The translations under genes were made by a program, and so were the position numbers. The notes under the pieces were generated by a model. The model made no database searches, had not been told where the DNA came from, and was given only the letters and a program-made list of their open reading frames with translations. 40,947 bases of DNA, taken from NCBI GenBank assembly GCA_945862215.1, contig CAMAXY010000020.1, positions 1-40,947 of the forward strand, written 5' to 3'. This document shows positions 17,270-25,626 of the stretch, piece after piece; position 1 is the first letter of the stretch, and every line of letters begins with the position of its first letter. This stretch comes from Singulisphaera sp. GP187. GTDB lineage: Bacteria > Planctomycetota > Phycisphaerae > Phycisphaerales > SM1A02.

Positions 17270-17325
17270 TTAAAGATATTCGGATCTATGTGTCTTAATT
17301 AGACCATGACTACGGCGTTTGTCAA
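17270..17325 (-). promoter_or_regulatory. Promoter and operator-like dyad A of the pentahaem cytochrome operon
   Basis: Minus strand: -35 TTGACA (17320-17325), 16-base spacer, -10 TCTAAT (17298-17303). Immediately downstream, 17270-17298, lies a 29-base imperfect dyad with outer arms TTAAGA and TCTTTAA. It covers the expected transcription start and ends just before the ribosome-binding site, a position suited to a repressor. It matches site B at 19 of 29 positions. Confidence 0.5.
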
Positions 17326-17333
17326 GAAATGTT

Positions 17334-17345
17334 GTCCGATCGGAC
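17334..17345. promoter_or_regulatory. 12-bp perfect palindrome GTCCGATCGGAC
   Basis: A fully symmetric site in the divergent region between the cytochrome operon and the ABC ATPase, 8 bases upstream of the cytochrome -35. Its TCCGA halves are the same half-sites as in dyad C, so it may be a second regulator site. No experimental basis. Confidence 0.35.
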
Positions 17346-17417
17346 TCCCTTTCGTCTCTTGCGCTCATTTTTCAGCATCCCTTATGTTGCGCGCGCCACT
17401 ATTCTCAATGCACTCCA

Positions 17418-18293
17418 ATGAAGCCCTCGAAACAGACTCCTAATGGCACTGCGACTGTGGACGCTTTCGATCCACGAAATTCGGATCAAGCAACCGAAAT
17501 CAGTATTCAGGAGGTTTACAAGTCATTTAGCGATCAGATGGTGCTCCGGGGCATCAATTTGACTGTGCGTCGAGGGGAGATGATTGCGATAATTGGTGGC
17601 AGCGGTTGCGGGAAAACCGTCTTGTTGAAACATATGACGGGGCATTTTCAACCCGATTCGGGGAAGGTCATGATGGCCAATCATGATGTGAAAGGTTCTC
17701 CGCTTGAGAATCTCAGCGGAATGTCCGACGAAGATCTCGACCGATTGCGCGTCCACTGGGCGGTTGTTTTTCAGAAGAATGCGCTCCTCAGTGGGAGTGT
17801 TTTTTATAATTTGGCATTCTGGCCGTCAGAGATCAAAGGGCTAACGGAGGAGCAGATTATGCCGCTGGCACGGGTTGCCTTGCAGTCGGTCGGTCTCAAT
17901 GCAGACGAGATCATGCTTCGCGACCGCGATGACCTGTCAGGCGGAATGGCGAAACGCCTGGCGATTGCGCGTGCACTTGTGATGGATCCCGTCCTTGTTT
18001 TCTATGACGAGCCAACGGCTGGACTCGATCCTGAAATGTGCGCGACCATTCAGTTGCTGATCGAGTCCACACATCATTCGCTGCCAGAATCCGGCATCAC
18101 CCGTACGAGTGTCGTCGTCACTCATGACACTGGGCTGTTGCGCAGACTGAAGCCTCGAGTCGTCATGCTCGTCGATGGGAAGGTCTTTTACGACGGAACA
18201 TTCGACAATTTTATGACGATGGATGATGAGCACATCAAGCCATATATCGAGCAGATGTCAGCGCTTCAAGAGGTCGTTCCGGTGGATGATTGA
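17418..18293 (+). CDS. ABC transporter ATP-binding protein, MlaF-like
   Basis: 291 residues from ATG 17418; a TTG at 17319 would add 33 unlikely residues. Walker A GGSGCGKT (60-67), a Q-loop near FQKNALLSGSVFYN, signature LSGGM (173-177), Walker B VLVFYDEPTAGLD (192-204) and switch histidine THD are all present. The LSGGMAKR signature and FQ-ALFDS-like Q-loop fit the MlaF/Ttg2A group that energises phospholipid or toluene-tolerance transport with an MlaE permease. No permease or MlaD gene lies in the window, so it is an orphan here. Its 3' end overlaps the convergent decarboxylase gene by 59 bases. Confidence 0.88.
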   Translation: MKPSKQTPNGTATVDAFDPRNSDQATEISIQEVYKSFSDQMVLRGINLTVRRGEMIAIIGGSGCGKTVLLKHMTGHFQPDSGKVMMANHDVKGSPLENLSGMSDEDLDRLRVHWAVVFQKNALLSGSVFYNLAFWPSEIKGLTEEQIMPLARVALQSVGLNADEIMLRDRDDLSGGMAKRLAIARALVMDPVLVFYDEPTAGLDPEMCATIQLLIESTHHSLPESGITRTSVVVTHDTGLLRRLKPRVVMLVDGKVFYDGTFDNFMTMDDEHIKPYIEQMSALQEVVPVDD

Positions 18294-19974
18294 CGACTTG
18301 GACGCCGCGCATCGAGTGTAGAAAATTGCGAATGGATTTTCCAAATGGTGGCAAGTCGTCGCGTGGAACCATTACCTCGATGTATGTGCCGTTGCCATGA
18401 TGGCTTGCTGCTGCCAGAGCTTCGGCGAACTGCGAGCAGGTTTGAACGCGAGTGCTCTTCCATCCAGCGCATCCCATCGCTTCGGGGAGTGCTGAATAAT
18501 TCCAAGGTTGAACGTCGTTGTATTGCATCTCTGGGTCGCGACAAAGAATTCGCTCGGTGAGATAGCCAGAATTATTTACAACAATGATGATTGGGTTTAA
18601 TCCCATGCGCGATGCTGTTCCGAGTTCCTGCGGTGAAAATTGATGGGCACCTTCACCAGTAACGATGACTGTTCGCCGCATCTGATCTGCTAATGCGCCA
18701 CCAATTCCCGCCGGCACCGCCCAACCAACAGAACCCCAGAGAGCTTGGTTCATGAAATCTGCGCCTCGAGGCATGCGCGCGGAAAGAAGCCCCATTGAAA
18801 TAGTTCCAGTCTCTGCAAAAATCATGTCGCCCGTTCGCATGAACTGCTCGATGGATGGGAAGAGAAACGGCGAGGCAATAGGTCCCTCGGGATCTCCCTG
18901 AGGTGCACCTAAACCTTGAATACTCGGCCACGACGACTTTTTTGGCGCGCGCTTGCAACCGACGCAGAGGATGCGAAGTAGATCACTCATGTGCACATCG
19001 CGATATGCAGCTGCCGCAATGGTCGTCGTGTTGCGCATGATGGTTATGCAGCGCATTCGATCGAGCTTGGCTGTGTAGATGCCTGTATTCAGATCACTCA
19101 GGATCGCGCCAAGATTGATCACAAGGTCACTTGATTCCACGAACTCACGAACCTGATCATTTGCGAGGGATCCGCTGTACATGCCACAATGTTGTGGGTG
19201 GGTTTCATCCAAAATGGATTTGTCCATCCACATCGTGGCAAAGGGAAGACCCGATGCTTCGACGAAATCAGTCGTCTGCTTGCGCAGCCCAAGTCGTGCG
19301 ACGATTGATCCAACCAAGATGCAAGTGCGCCGCGAATTTGCGATGCGTTCAAGAATCTCCTCAGCTGCGGCGTGGAGCGCATCGTGGTCACTTGCAGGAT
19401 TGGACCGAAGAGGCTGGCGAATCTGCGGAAGGCTTGAGTTTGAAAGGGGAGTCTCCGCAACATCTGCTGGGATACCGATGTACACAGGCTGACTGTGAGC
19501 GGCGGCGGCATTGAGGCAACGCTCAATTTCTGCGACAGCGTTGTCCATAGTAAGCAGTGCGCTTGCACAAGAAATTCGACTCGACATCCCTGCCCACGCA
19601 CCGAAATCACCATCGCCAAGAGTGTGATGGACAATTGCTCGCAATGCTTGAGTCGACGTTGCGGGCATCCCAACCAAGTGCACGACTGGGACGCGTTCGG
19701 CGAATGCGCCAGCAATGCCATTGAGAGCGCTGAGTTCGCCGACGCCAAAAGTTGTCGTTAAGACGCCAATTCCGCGTACGCGTGCGTATCCATCAGCCAT
19801 ATATGCCGCATTGAGTTCGTTGCAGCACCCAACCCACTTCATCTCTGGATGGACGCAGGCAGCGTCAGTGATTGGAAACGAAAAGTCCCCGGGAACGCCA
19901 ATGACATGGGCTGCACCCATTTGAGCAACTCGGTTGAGGAGGTGTTGAGCGACGGTCGTGGTGGATTTAGGCAT
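18235..19974 (-). CDS. Thiamine-diphosphate-dependent pyruvate/indolepyruvate decarboxylase
   Basis: 579 residues. The catalytic set of the pyruvate decarboxylase family is readable: D30 in GVPGDFS, E53 in CCNELNAAYMADGYAR, the HH pair 116-117 in HHTLGDGDF, and the C-terminal diphosphate/magnesium motif GEGAHQFSPQE ending in NNSGYLTE with its glutamate. GEG in place of the usual GDG is a small oddity. It decarboxylates a 2-keto acid to an aldehyde; whether pyruvate (fermentation to acetaldehyde) or indolepyruvate (auxin route) cannot be decided from sequence alone. No alcohol dehydrogenase is adjacent. The start ATG at 19974 has no Shine-Dalgarno and lies just 5 bases after a -10 box, suggesting a leaderless mRNA. 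Confidence 0.9.
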   Translation of the reverse strand: MPKSTTTVAQHLLNRVAQMGAAHVIGVPGDFSFPITDAACVHPEMKWVGCCNELNAAYMADGYARVRGIGVLTTTFGVGELSALNGIAGAFAERVPVVHLVGMPATSTQALRAIVHHTLGDGDFGAWAGMSSRISCASALLTMDNAVAEIERCLNAAAAHSQPVYIGIPADVAETPLSNSSLPQIRQPLRSNPASDHDALHAAAEEILERIANSRRTCILVGSIVARLGLRKQTTDFVEASGLPFATMWMDKSILDETHPQHCGMYSGSLANDQVREFVESSDLVINLGAILSDLNTGIYTAKLDRMRCITIMRNTTTIAAAAYRDVHMSDLLRILCVGCKRAPKKSSWPSIQGLGAPQGDPEGPIASPFLFPSIEQFMRTGDMIFAETGTISMGLLSARMPRGADFMNQALWGSVGWAVPAGIGGALADQMRRTVIVTGEGAHQFSPQELGTASRMGLNPIIIVVNNSGYLTERILCRDPEMQYNDVQPWNYSALPEAMGCAGWKSTRVQTCSQFAEALAAASHHGNGTYIEVMVPRDDLPPFGKSIRNFLHSMRGVQVVNHPPERPLEALTSARYMA

Positions 19975-20007
19975 AATAGATATTAGGAGTATGATATCTT
20001 AAATCAA
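19974..20007 (-). promoter_or_regulatory. Promoter and operator-like dyad B of the decarboxylase gene
   Basis: Minus strand: -35 TTGATT (20002-20007), 16-base spacer, -10 TAATAT (19980-19985), then CTATT and the ATG. The 29-base window 19974-20002 contains the perfect arms AAGATAT and ATATCT-type symmetry and covers the whole core promoter between the -35 and the start codon. It matches dyad A at 19 of 29 positions. Confidence 0.52.
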
Positions 20008-20081
20008 GAAACCTCGGCTGTGATTTGCTAGAGTACGGTTTGTATTCAACTATTCGACTACGTTGGGATTCTTGAGGTTTC
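20008..20081. repeat. 8-bp inverted repeat in the arsM leader
   Basis: GAAACCTC (20008-20015) and GAGGTTTC (20074-20081) face each other across 58 bases in the region upstream of arsM. They could close a leader stem or mark an operator pair. A 5-bp hairpin GCGGC-ATT-GCCGC (20144-20156) follows, 7 bases before the arsM ribosome-binding site. Confidence 0.35.
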
Positions 20082-20173
20082 CAAAGTTTGGACGAACGGC
20101 GAGTTCGTGTGCGAAGGCCGGCGGTTTGTTCGGGGAATCAATTGCGGCATTGCCGCTTCTAATGGAGTTTGCT

Positions 20174-21121
20174 ATGAAAAGTAACGAACCAAGTAAAAAG
20201 AGTGCAAGTCAACAGCCAAATGCCAATCAGGCCGTCACGGACGATGCTCTTCGTGAGCAAGTGCGTGAGGGGTACTCGCGGATCGCACAAAGCGGTTCAT
20301 GGTCGTCTGTTGTTGCGGCGCCGAACGCTTCTTGTTCTCCCACTGCTGGTGGAGGATGTTGCGGTCCTGCAACGTTCACCCCAGCCGCTCTTGCGCAGGC
20401 GATCGGCTATTCGCAGAGTGAACTTGCCGCAACTCCAAGCGAATCGAACATGGGGCTTTCGTGCGGAAATCCAACGGCAATCGCATCTCTAAAAATGGGC
20501 GAAGTTGTGCTGGATCTTGGCGCTGGCGGTGGATTTGATTGCTTTGTTGCGGGCCCCAAGGTTGGTTCAACTGGAAAGGTCATCGGTGTTGATATGACCC
20601 CCGACATGATCACGAAGGCTCGGCGCAATCTTTCGATTTATAGTGAGAACACGGGGCTTTCAAATGTCGAGTTTCGTCTTGGAGAGATTGAGCATCTTCC
20701 AGTGGCGGACGCAAGCGTTGATGTGGTTATCTCAAACTGTGTGCTCAATCTTTCGCCAGATAAGAATCAAGTGTGGCGAGAGATCGCTCGTGTACTGAAG
20801 CCTGGTGGTCGAGTGGCGGTTTCAGATCTTGCACTTCTGCGGCCGCTGCCAGAAGCCGTGCTACGAGATATCGAAGCGCTCGTTGGTTGCGTGGCTGGTG
20901 CAGTGCTTGTCGACGAAACACGCGCTCAGGCGATCGCGGCGGGACTTTCTGAAATCGTGCTCACACCAAAGTCTCATTACATCGACGCACTGACAAATTG
21001 GGAAGATCCGCTGTATCGCAAGATCGTCGAAGCGCTTCCCCCAGGGAGTAAGCCGAGCGATTTCATTACCAGCCTCGATGTGAGTGCGAGAAAATTGTGC
21101 AAGTCGAATTGCAAGTGCTGA
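20174..21121 (+). CDS. arsM: Arsenite S-adenosylmethionine methyltransferase ArsM
   Basis: 315 residues from ATG 20174, chosen for GGAG 6 bases upstream; the frame extends to 20063 without an SD. The SAM-binding motif VLDLGAGGGFD lies at 112-122. Three cysteines that bind arsenic in this family are present with the expected spacing: C97 (GLSCGNP), C189 (SNCVLNL) and C239 (GCVAGA). Extra cysteines lie in GGGCCGP (60-64) and in the C-terminal CKSNCKC. The enzyme methylates arsenite stepwise to methylated, partly volatile products, in the cytoplasm. No arsR, arsB or arsC is adjacent, so regulation would come from elsewhere or from the dyads in the leader. Confidence 0.94.
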   Translation: MKSNEPSKKSASQQPNANQAVTDDALREQVREGYSRIAQSGSWSSVVAAPNASCSPTAGGGCCGPATFTPAALAQAIGYSQSELAATPSESNMGLSCGNPTAIASLKMGEVVLDLGAGGGFDCFVAGPKVGSTGKVIGVDMTPDMITKARRNLSIYSENTGLSNVEFRLGEIEHLPVADASVDVVISNCVLNLSPDKNQVWREIARVLKPGGRVAVSDLALLRPLPEAVLRDIEALVGCVAGAVLVDETRAQAIAAGLSEIVLTPKSHYIDALTNWEDPLYRKIVEALPPGSKPSDFITSLDVSARKLCKSNCKC

Positions 21122-21135
21122 TCACTTTCATCGCA

Positions 21136-21594
21136 CTATTTATCAAGCTTTGCTGCTTCCACAGCCGCACGCATCTTCTTTGGATCCAAAGTCACTTTCA
21201 GCTCAACCCGATCGCTGTTTGTCTCTACCCACGCATATCGAGTCACTTTTTGCTCAATTGTTGTTGCGTTGAATGACACCTTGATGGTTTGACCGGGATC
21301 AATATTGCAAGGAACTGCGGGCTCGCTGGTCATTGAAGAACTGGAACTTGTTCGCAGTCTTTGGACTTGAATGGGAGACTCTCCAATATTTTGGAGCATA
21401 AAATAGACCGAGATTTCGTACTGACCCTTCGGATCCGCTGGCACAACTGGCGGAGAATAAGTCGATTGGATGACAAGCAATTTCCCTGGAAGTGTGTTGC
21501 AACCTAGGCAAGCAAGGGATGAGAAGAGCATAAGTGGAAGAGCCCTAGCAATGAAGCGTGCCAGATTTATTTGCAGGCTGAGTGGTCGCCTCAT
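21136..21594 (-). CDS. Small exported DUF1573-like protein
   Basis: 152 residues from ATG 21594, overlapping the stop of the 1330-residue gene (ATGA); the longer frame upstream lies inside that gene. An N-terminal basic and hydrophobic stretch with two cysteines (LACLGCN, about 26-32) looks like a signal peptide, perhaps a lipoprotein, although the lipobox is not canonical. The remaining ~110 residues are a beta-sandwich-like segment with FMLQNIGESPIQVQRLRTSS and a later PCNIDPGQTIKV, which resembles the DUF1573 pattern (N-x-G-x-x-P-L). It is the last gene of the long vWA operon and ends 14 bases from the convergent arsM. Function unknown. Confidence 0.65.
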   Translation of the reverse strand: MRRPLSLQINLARFIARALPLMLFSSLACLGCNTLPGKLLVIQSTYSPPVVPADPKGQYEISVYFMLQNIGESPIQVQRLRTSSSSSMTSEPAVPCNIDPGQTIKVSFNATTIEQKVTRYAWVETNSDRVELKVTLDPKKMRAAVEAAKLDK

Positions 21595-24500
21595 CTCCCA
21601 ACCCTCGCCCATCTGTCGAGCGCACCACGAAGTTGATCCGTCGCTTCGCCATTCTGCAGTGCGTCGATTGACTCGCTTCGGCCGAAGTAAGTTTGTTCCA
21701 GTGTCGTGATCTCGGCAATCAATGATGTGCGCTGAGATGGCGTCAGAACTGCGCCGCGCTCCCAATCAATTCTGCGTAGTGCTGTGATCACGCTCATTGG
21801 AGTGATACGGGAGGGAAGATGCGAGCTCTGTTCGATCGCAACGGGTTTGCGCCGACGTAGTGCGATGTAGCCAATCACGATGAGTAGGCAAGCGATTCCT
21901 GTAAGAATCAGATTTCTTAAACTCAATAGTCGCGCATGCACCGCAACCGACGGTTCTGTGATCGTGACCACATCCATATCCGAAAATTGCCTTGAAACAA
22001 GTGTTCCCTGCAACTTGTCGTTGAGCGTTGGAAAAGTAAATGCACTTCCAACTGTCGACGCAGTCGGAGTGAAGGTGAGTATCCACGATCTCTCAGTTGG
22101 AAGTCGATACGTACCAGTTTCATCTGCTTGGATGTAATCAATTTTCTGTGGTTGTTGATTGAACATCATCATGGATTTCATAGCAGAGGATCCGCCATCT
22201 GCTTCAATCAGATTTATAGGTCTCGATTCGATCCCATTTGCGGAGAGTTCGTAACCTGGTATTGCGTTCATATAGCCAGATAAAAGTTCAGGAAGTTCTG
22301 GAACTATCCCATCGGCCTTTGCTTGAATTTCGAAAATAACTGGACGACCTTTCTGCGAATTTTCCATGTCACGCAAGTCCACAGTCTGAATGACTTCAAG
22401 ATTCTTCAATGGACGAAGGCCACTCGATTTCGCAGCGTCAATCTGTGGGGAATTGGACATAATTGGCAGCACAACTGGTCCAGCAGTGTCGTTGAAGTGC
22501 ATATCCATAGTCATTTGGGGAATACGGTCAACGCTCGGATCTTTGGCCTTCAATACGACATATGCAACTGGCTTTTCCAACCAACCGTCTGCGCCACTTT
22601 CGCGAATTGGTCGCGGTGGAGCGAGAGCTTCGAAAAATCCGATACCGTCGATTTCGAAGTTGTCGCCAAATGATGCATCAAGACTTTTCTTCAGAAGGTC
22701 GCGATAGTTCATCGGACGATACGAATTGCCAACTCGAGCCCAGACATCGTTTTGCAAATATCGACTAAATCCGCCTGTTTCTCGGTCTACTTCGCCAGTG
22801 AAACGCAGCGTGAGCGTCGCACCGAAACGCTGGTTCGATCCAACTTGGTCATCTCCATCGATTGCAAGTCGTAATTTGATTTCGTCCTTCATGAGATCCT
22901 GATACAGATCGGTCAGTCGTCGCAGAGATGCGCCAGCAGGGTTGTCACCAATGATTCGCATTGCGTGGCGAACAATACGTGGCTTCACGTCGGGTTCGAG
23001 CTTGCCAAGTGCATCCGTGATTGCCTGCGCAAACGCAGCCGTGTGTCGTTCTGCAGCACCAGCAGGAAGTTGCTGAATCGATTTGCGAATGAGGTCTATC
23101 TGATCATCCTGTGGCGAACCCTCAACGAGCAAATCATCTCGCGTGAGATAATTCAGTTCTGTTGCGCCAACTGCGGCACTGAACCACGCAATGTAAACGC
23201 CAGGATCATCGCGCTGATCTCCGCGGCTGACAACCTCCGCATATCGATTGGCAGTTTGTGCAAAGGCCTCGAATGCTTCCTTGCGGTATTGGTTGTATGT
23301 CGCAAAGTCTTCTTTCTTCTGATCTTGTTTATATTGAACGCGGTCATAAGTCAGCCCAGCTTTCGTAACCGCATAACGCCACGACTTCGGGCGTTGGGCA
23401 ATCGAGTGGTCGATCAACTCGATCGCAAGTGAATAGCCGCGCTCGACCATCGCATTGATTTCTTCAGGCGATCGCTTCATGCCAGCTGCTTGTTGAGCCT
23501 TGCGATCACGCCATTCGCCACTCAATCCGGTGCGCATTTGATCTGCAAGACTTGCTGCAGTTTCGGGCTCAAGTTGATCAATTGGGCCAAAAATACTAGT
23601 GATTCCATCCTTTGTGAAAACTTCGGTGCGACCATGACAGGCGCTAAAAACTTTGGCAACGTTTGGGAGTTTGCGGGGATCAATGCCAATTTCTTCAAGC
23701 ACAAGCATAAGTCTCGCCAATCGATCGAGATTTCGTCGCTGTCGCCCACGAGTGAGCGGGGCGGAAGTCATCCCATCGCGAGCAAAACCGATGAACATCA
23801 TTTGATTGGGATCGACTTCGTTCTGCGGACCGAGTCGAGTCTCCCAGCGGCGCAAAAAGTCGTCAGCAAGTTCAACGGCTTGATCAGGAAATCGCGTGAC
23901 CGCATGCGACAACGAATCGATCGCAACATCCACTTCGTCTGCGCTCGTCGCAATCTCGACAGCGGCTCGATACGCGCGACTTGCAAGGCTTGGCTCGAGT
24001 ACTGACATCCAATTCTCACTCGGCATCGCACGAAGTAACAAGTTCTTTTCTTGAGGTCCTGCAGGACCTTGTTGGCGTGGGTTGCGACGGCCACGGTTGG
24101 CACCGCCACCGCCAGCATCGCCATCCAACGCAGACTCTGCTTCTCCAACAAGTGCTGTCGTCAACATTCGAAGTGGAACCCGCAGCAGTCGAATGTCCAG
24201 ACCAGTTTGCGCAAGCAGAGTGTCGACTGACTCTTTCATTGTCAAGATTGTCTGCGCACGCTGAGCAAGATCGAGTTGGCTGTCACGCAGCGAAACTGCC
24301 TTTAAAGCAATGATTTCGAGCGCCGCTGGAGCAAGCGTTGCATTGGCAAAGACTTTATTCAACCATTCTGACGCGCGTGCAGGTGGCATCGAAGGCAGAA
24401 GGTCGATCGCTCGGCGCATTGCATCTTGACGCAGCGCAGCATCTGCACTTTCGATCAGCGCAGTCTCGCAGTACAAGCCCCATGCAGTACGCAGTTGACT

Positions 24501-25583
24501 TTCTGTTTCTCCACCTGCGCGATTACTGTTTGCAAAGTCTTCGTGATATCGACCATAATTGAATAGCGCAACTGCATCAAGTTTTGCTCGCGCATCATCA
24601 AGCGGAGGAAAGTATGCAGCGGCATCAAGCGCCATGCCAGCAGCGACGAGGAATTTGACGGTTCGTTCTCGATGTGCTGCATCTTGTCTGCCAAACATTC
24701 GAGTATTCGCATCAAGTTTCTGAAGCATTGGTGCGGTGCTGTACTTTTCTGCCGCATCTTTCAGCAGTTGCGCAAGAATTGTCACTTGCCAATCACTTAA
24801 TGCTTCTGGAGCGCTATCAGCAATCGCAAGAACTTCTTCGGGCAGCAATCCAGGATCAGGCTTTTGATTGGGATCGCCTCGCTGTGAACGGTTGATCGTC
24901 TGAAGAATCTGCGTATAAACCGCGATGGCATCTGCTGGTGGAAGTTGGCCTAGCGCATCACCGAGTGCATCCCATTCGCCAGCAAACACCTGCAATTGAA
25001 GCCATTTTGCAGTCGCGGCAAAGTCGGTGGCAGGGGGTTTCTCCTCGACAGCGAATCCGATTTTCGATCTTGCCGCAAGCACCGTCTGTGGAGTTCGCGT
25101 GAATTCAATCATTCGAACTGCTTGTGCGAGTGATGAAGCGTTTGGCTCCATCGACTCGCCCGGTCCGCCGAGAACTTTTTTGATATCAATTCCCATATCG
25201 CGCAAGTACGCACGCAGTGCTTCGCGGTCTTGGGAACTCGCGCCGTTGTATTCCCGTCGCAAGTCATCCAATTGTTCTGGCGAAAGCATTGGTCCCGAAG
25301 GATTCGCAGTACCAACACCTTGCGCATCAGATGGAATATCTGTCTCGTCTGTAGTAACTGTGAGTGCCGCACCTGTTGGAATCGCTGTTGCATTTGGTAT
25401 TGCAATAGTTGACGCAGATTGAATGACAGTAAACCCAACTGTTCCTGAAGCACTTGCTGGAACAACTGGTGTGGCTGGTACAAGCTTTACAGTGACACCT
25501 TGACCAAGTGCAGTAGCGCTTGCAAAAGCGCAAATTGCAGTAAATGCGAATGAGAATTTCAATAAATTTATAATCTGTTTCAT
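21591..25583 (-). CDS. 1330-residue exported, single-pass membrane protein of the vWA operon
   Basis: An N-terminal signal peptide (about 1-27, ending ALG) is followed by a low-complexity Ala/Thr/Pro/Val stretch (about 28-95). A very long helical region with TPR-like character runs to about 950 and includes a Gly/Arg-rich insert (GGGGANRGRRNPRQQG, about 490-505). A beta-rich segment resembling the stalk of BatD-like proteins follows, then one membrane helix (about 1215-1235) and a cytoplasmic tail of about 95 residues. I do not recognise a named family. The start ATG at 25583 has no SD; the preceding bases repeat AGAAC four times. As the largest product of the MoxR/vWA operon, it may be the periplasmic scaffold on which the other proteins act. 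Confidence 0.82.
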   Translation of the reverse strand: MKQIINLLKFSFAFTAICAFASATALGQGVTVKLVPATPVVPASASGTVGFTVIQSASTIAIPNATAIPTGAALTVTTDETDIPSDAQGVGTANPSGPMLSPEQLDDLRREYNGASSQDREALRAYLRDMGIDIKKVLGGPGESMEPNASSLAQAVRMIEFTRTPQTVLAARSKIGFAVEEKPPATDFAATAKWLQLQVFAGEWDALGDALGQLPPADAIAVYTQILQTINRSQRGDPNQKPDPGLLPEEVLAIADSAPEALSDWQVTILAQLLKDAAEKYSTAPMLQKLDANTRMFGRQDAAHRERTVKFLVAAGMALDAAAYFPPLDDARAKLDAVALFNYGRYHEDFANSNRAGGETESQLRTAWGLYCETALIESADAALRQDAMRRAIDLLPSMPPARASEWLNKVFANATLAPAALEIIALKAVSLRDSQLDLAQRAQTILTMKESVDTLLAQTGLDIRLLRVPLRMLTTALVGEAESALDGDAGGGGANRGRRNPRQQGPAGPQEKNLLLRAMPSENWMSVLEPSLASRAYRAAVEIATSADEVDVAIDSLSHAVTRFPDQAVELADDFLRRWETRLGPQNEVDPNQMMFIGFARDGMTSAPLTRGRQRRNLDRLARLMLVLEEIGIDPRKLPNVAKVFSACHGRTEVFTKDGITSIFGPIDQLEPETAASLADQMRTGLSGEWRDRKAQQAAGMKRSPEEINAMVERGYSLAIELIDHSIAQRPKSWRYAVTKAGLTYDRVQYKQDQKKEDFATYNQYRKEAFEAFAQTANRYAEVVSRGDQRDDPGVYIAWFSAAVGATELNYLTRDDLLVEGSPQDDQIDLIRKSIQQLPAGAAERHTAAFAQAITDALGKLEPDVKPRIVRHAMRIIGDNPAGASLRRLTDLYQDLMKDEIKLRLAIDGDDQVGSNQRFGATLTLRFTGEVDRETGGFSRYLQNDVWARVGNSYRPMNYRDLLKKSLDASFGDNFEIDGIGFFEALAPPRPIRESGADGWLEKPVAYVVLKAKDPSVDRIPQMTMDMHFNDTAGPVVLPIMSNSPQIDAAKSSGLRPLKNLEVIQTVDLRDMENSQKGRPVIFEIQAKADGIVPELPELLSGYMNAIPGYELSANGIESRPINLIEADGGSSAMKSMMMFNQQPQKIDYIQADETGTYRLPTERSWILTFTPTASTVGSAFTFPTLNDKLQGTLVSRQFSDMDVVTITEPSVAVHARLLSLRNLILTGIACLLIVIGYIALRRRKPVAIEQSSHLPSRITPMSVITALRRIDWERGAVLTPSQRTSLIAEITTLEQTYFGRSESIDALQNGEATDQLRGALDRWARVGR

Positions 25584-25626
25584 AGTGGTGTTCTGGTTCT
25601 AGAAGTCGTTCTGTTCTTCATGCTGA

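Noticed and set aside
21595-21765. N-terminal extension of the DUF1573-like gene to 21765
   Set aside because: It lies inside the giant gene; the ATGA junction at 21594 and the following signal-like sequence fit the shorter protein.
25109-25483. Gln-rich open frame on the minus strand within the 1330-residue gene
   Set aside because: It is a frame-shifted shadow of the Ala/Thr/Pro-rich N-terminal segment of the real gene.
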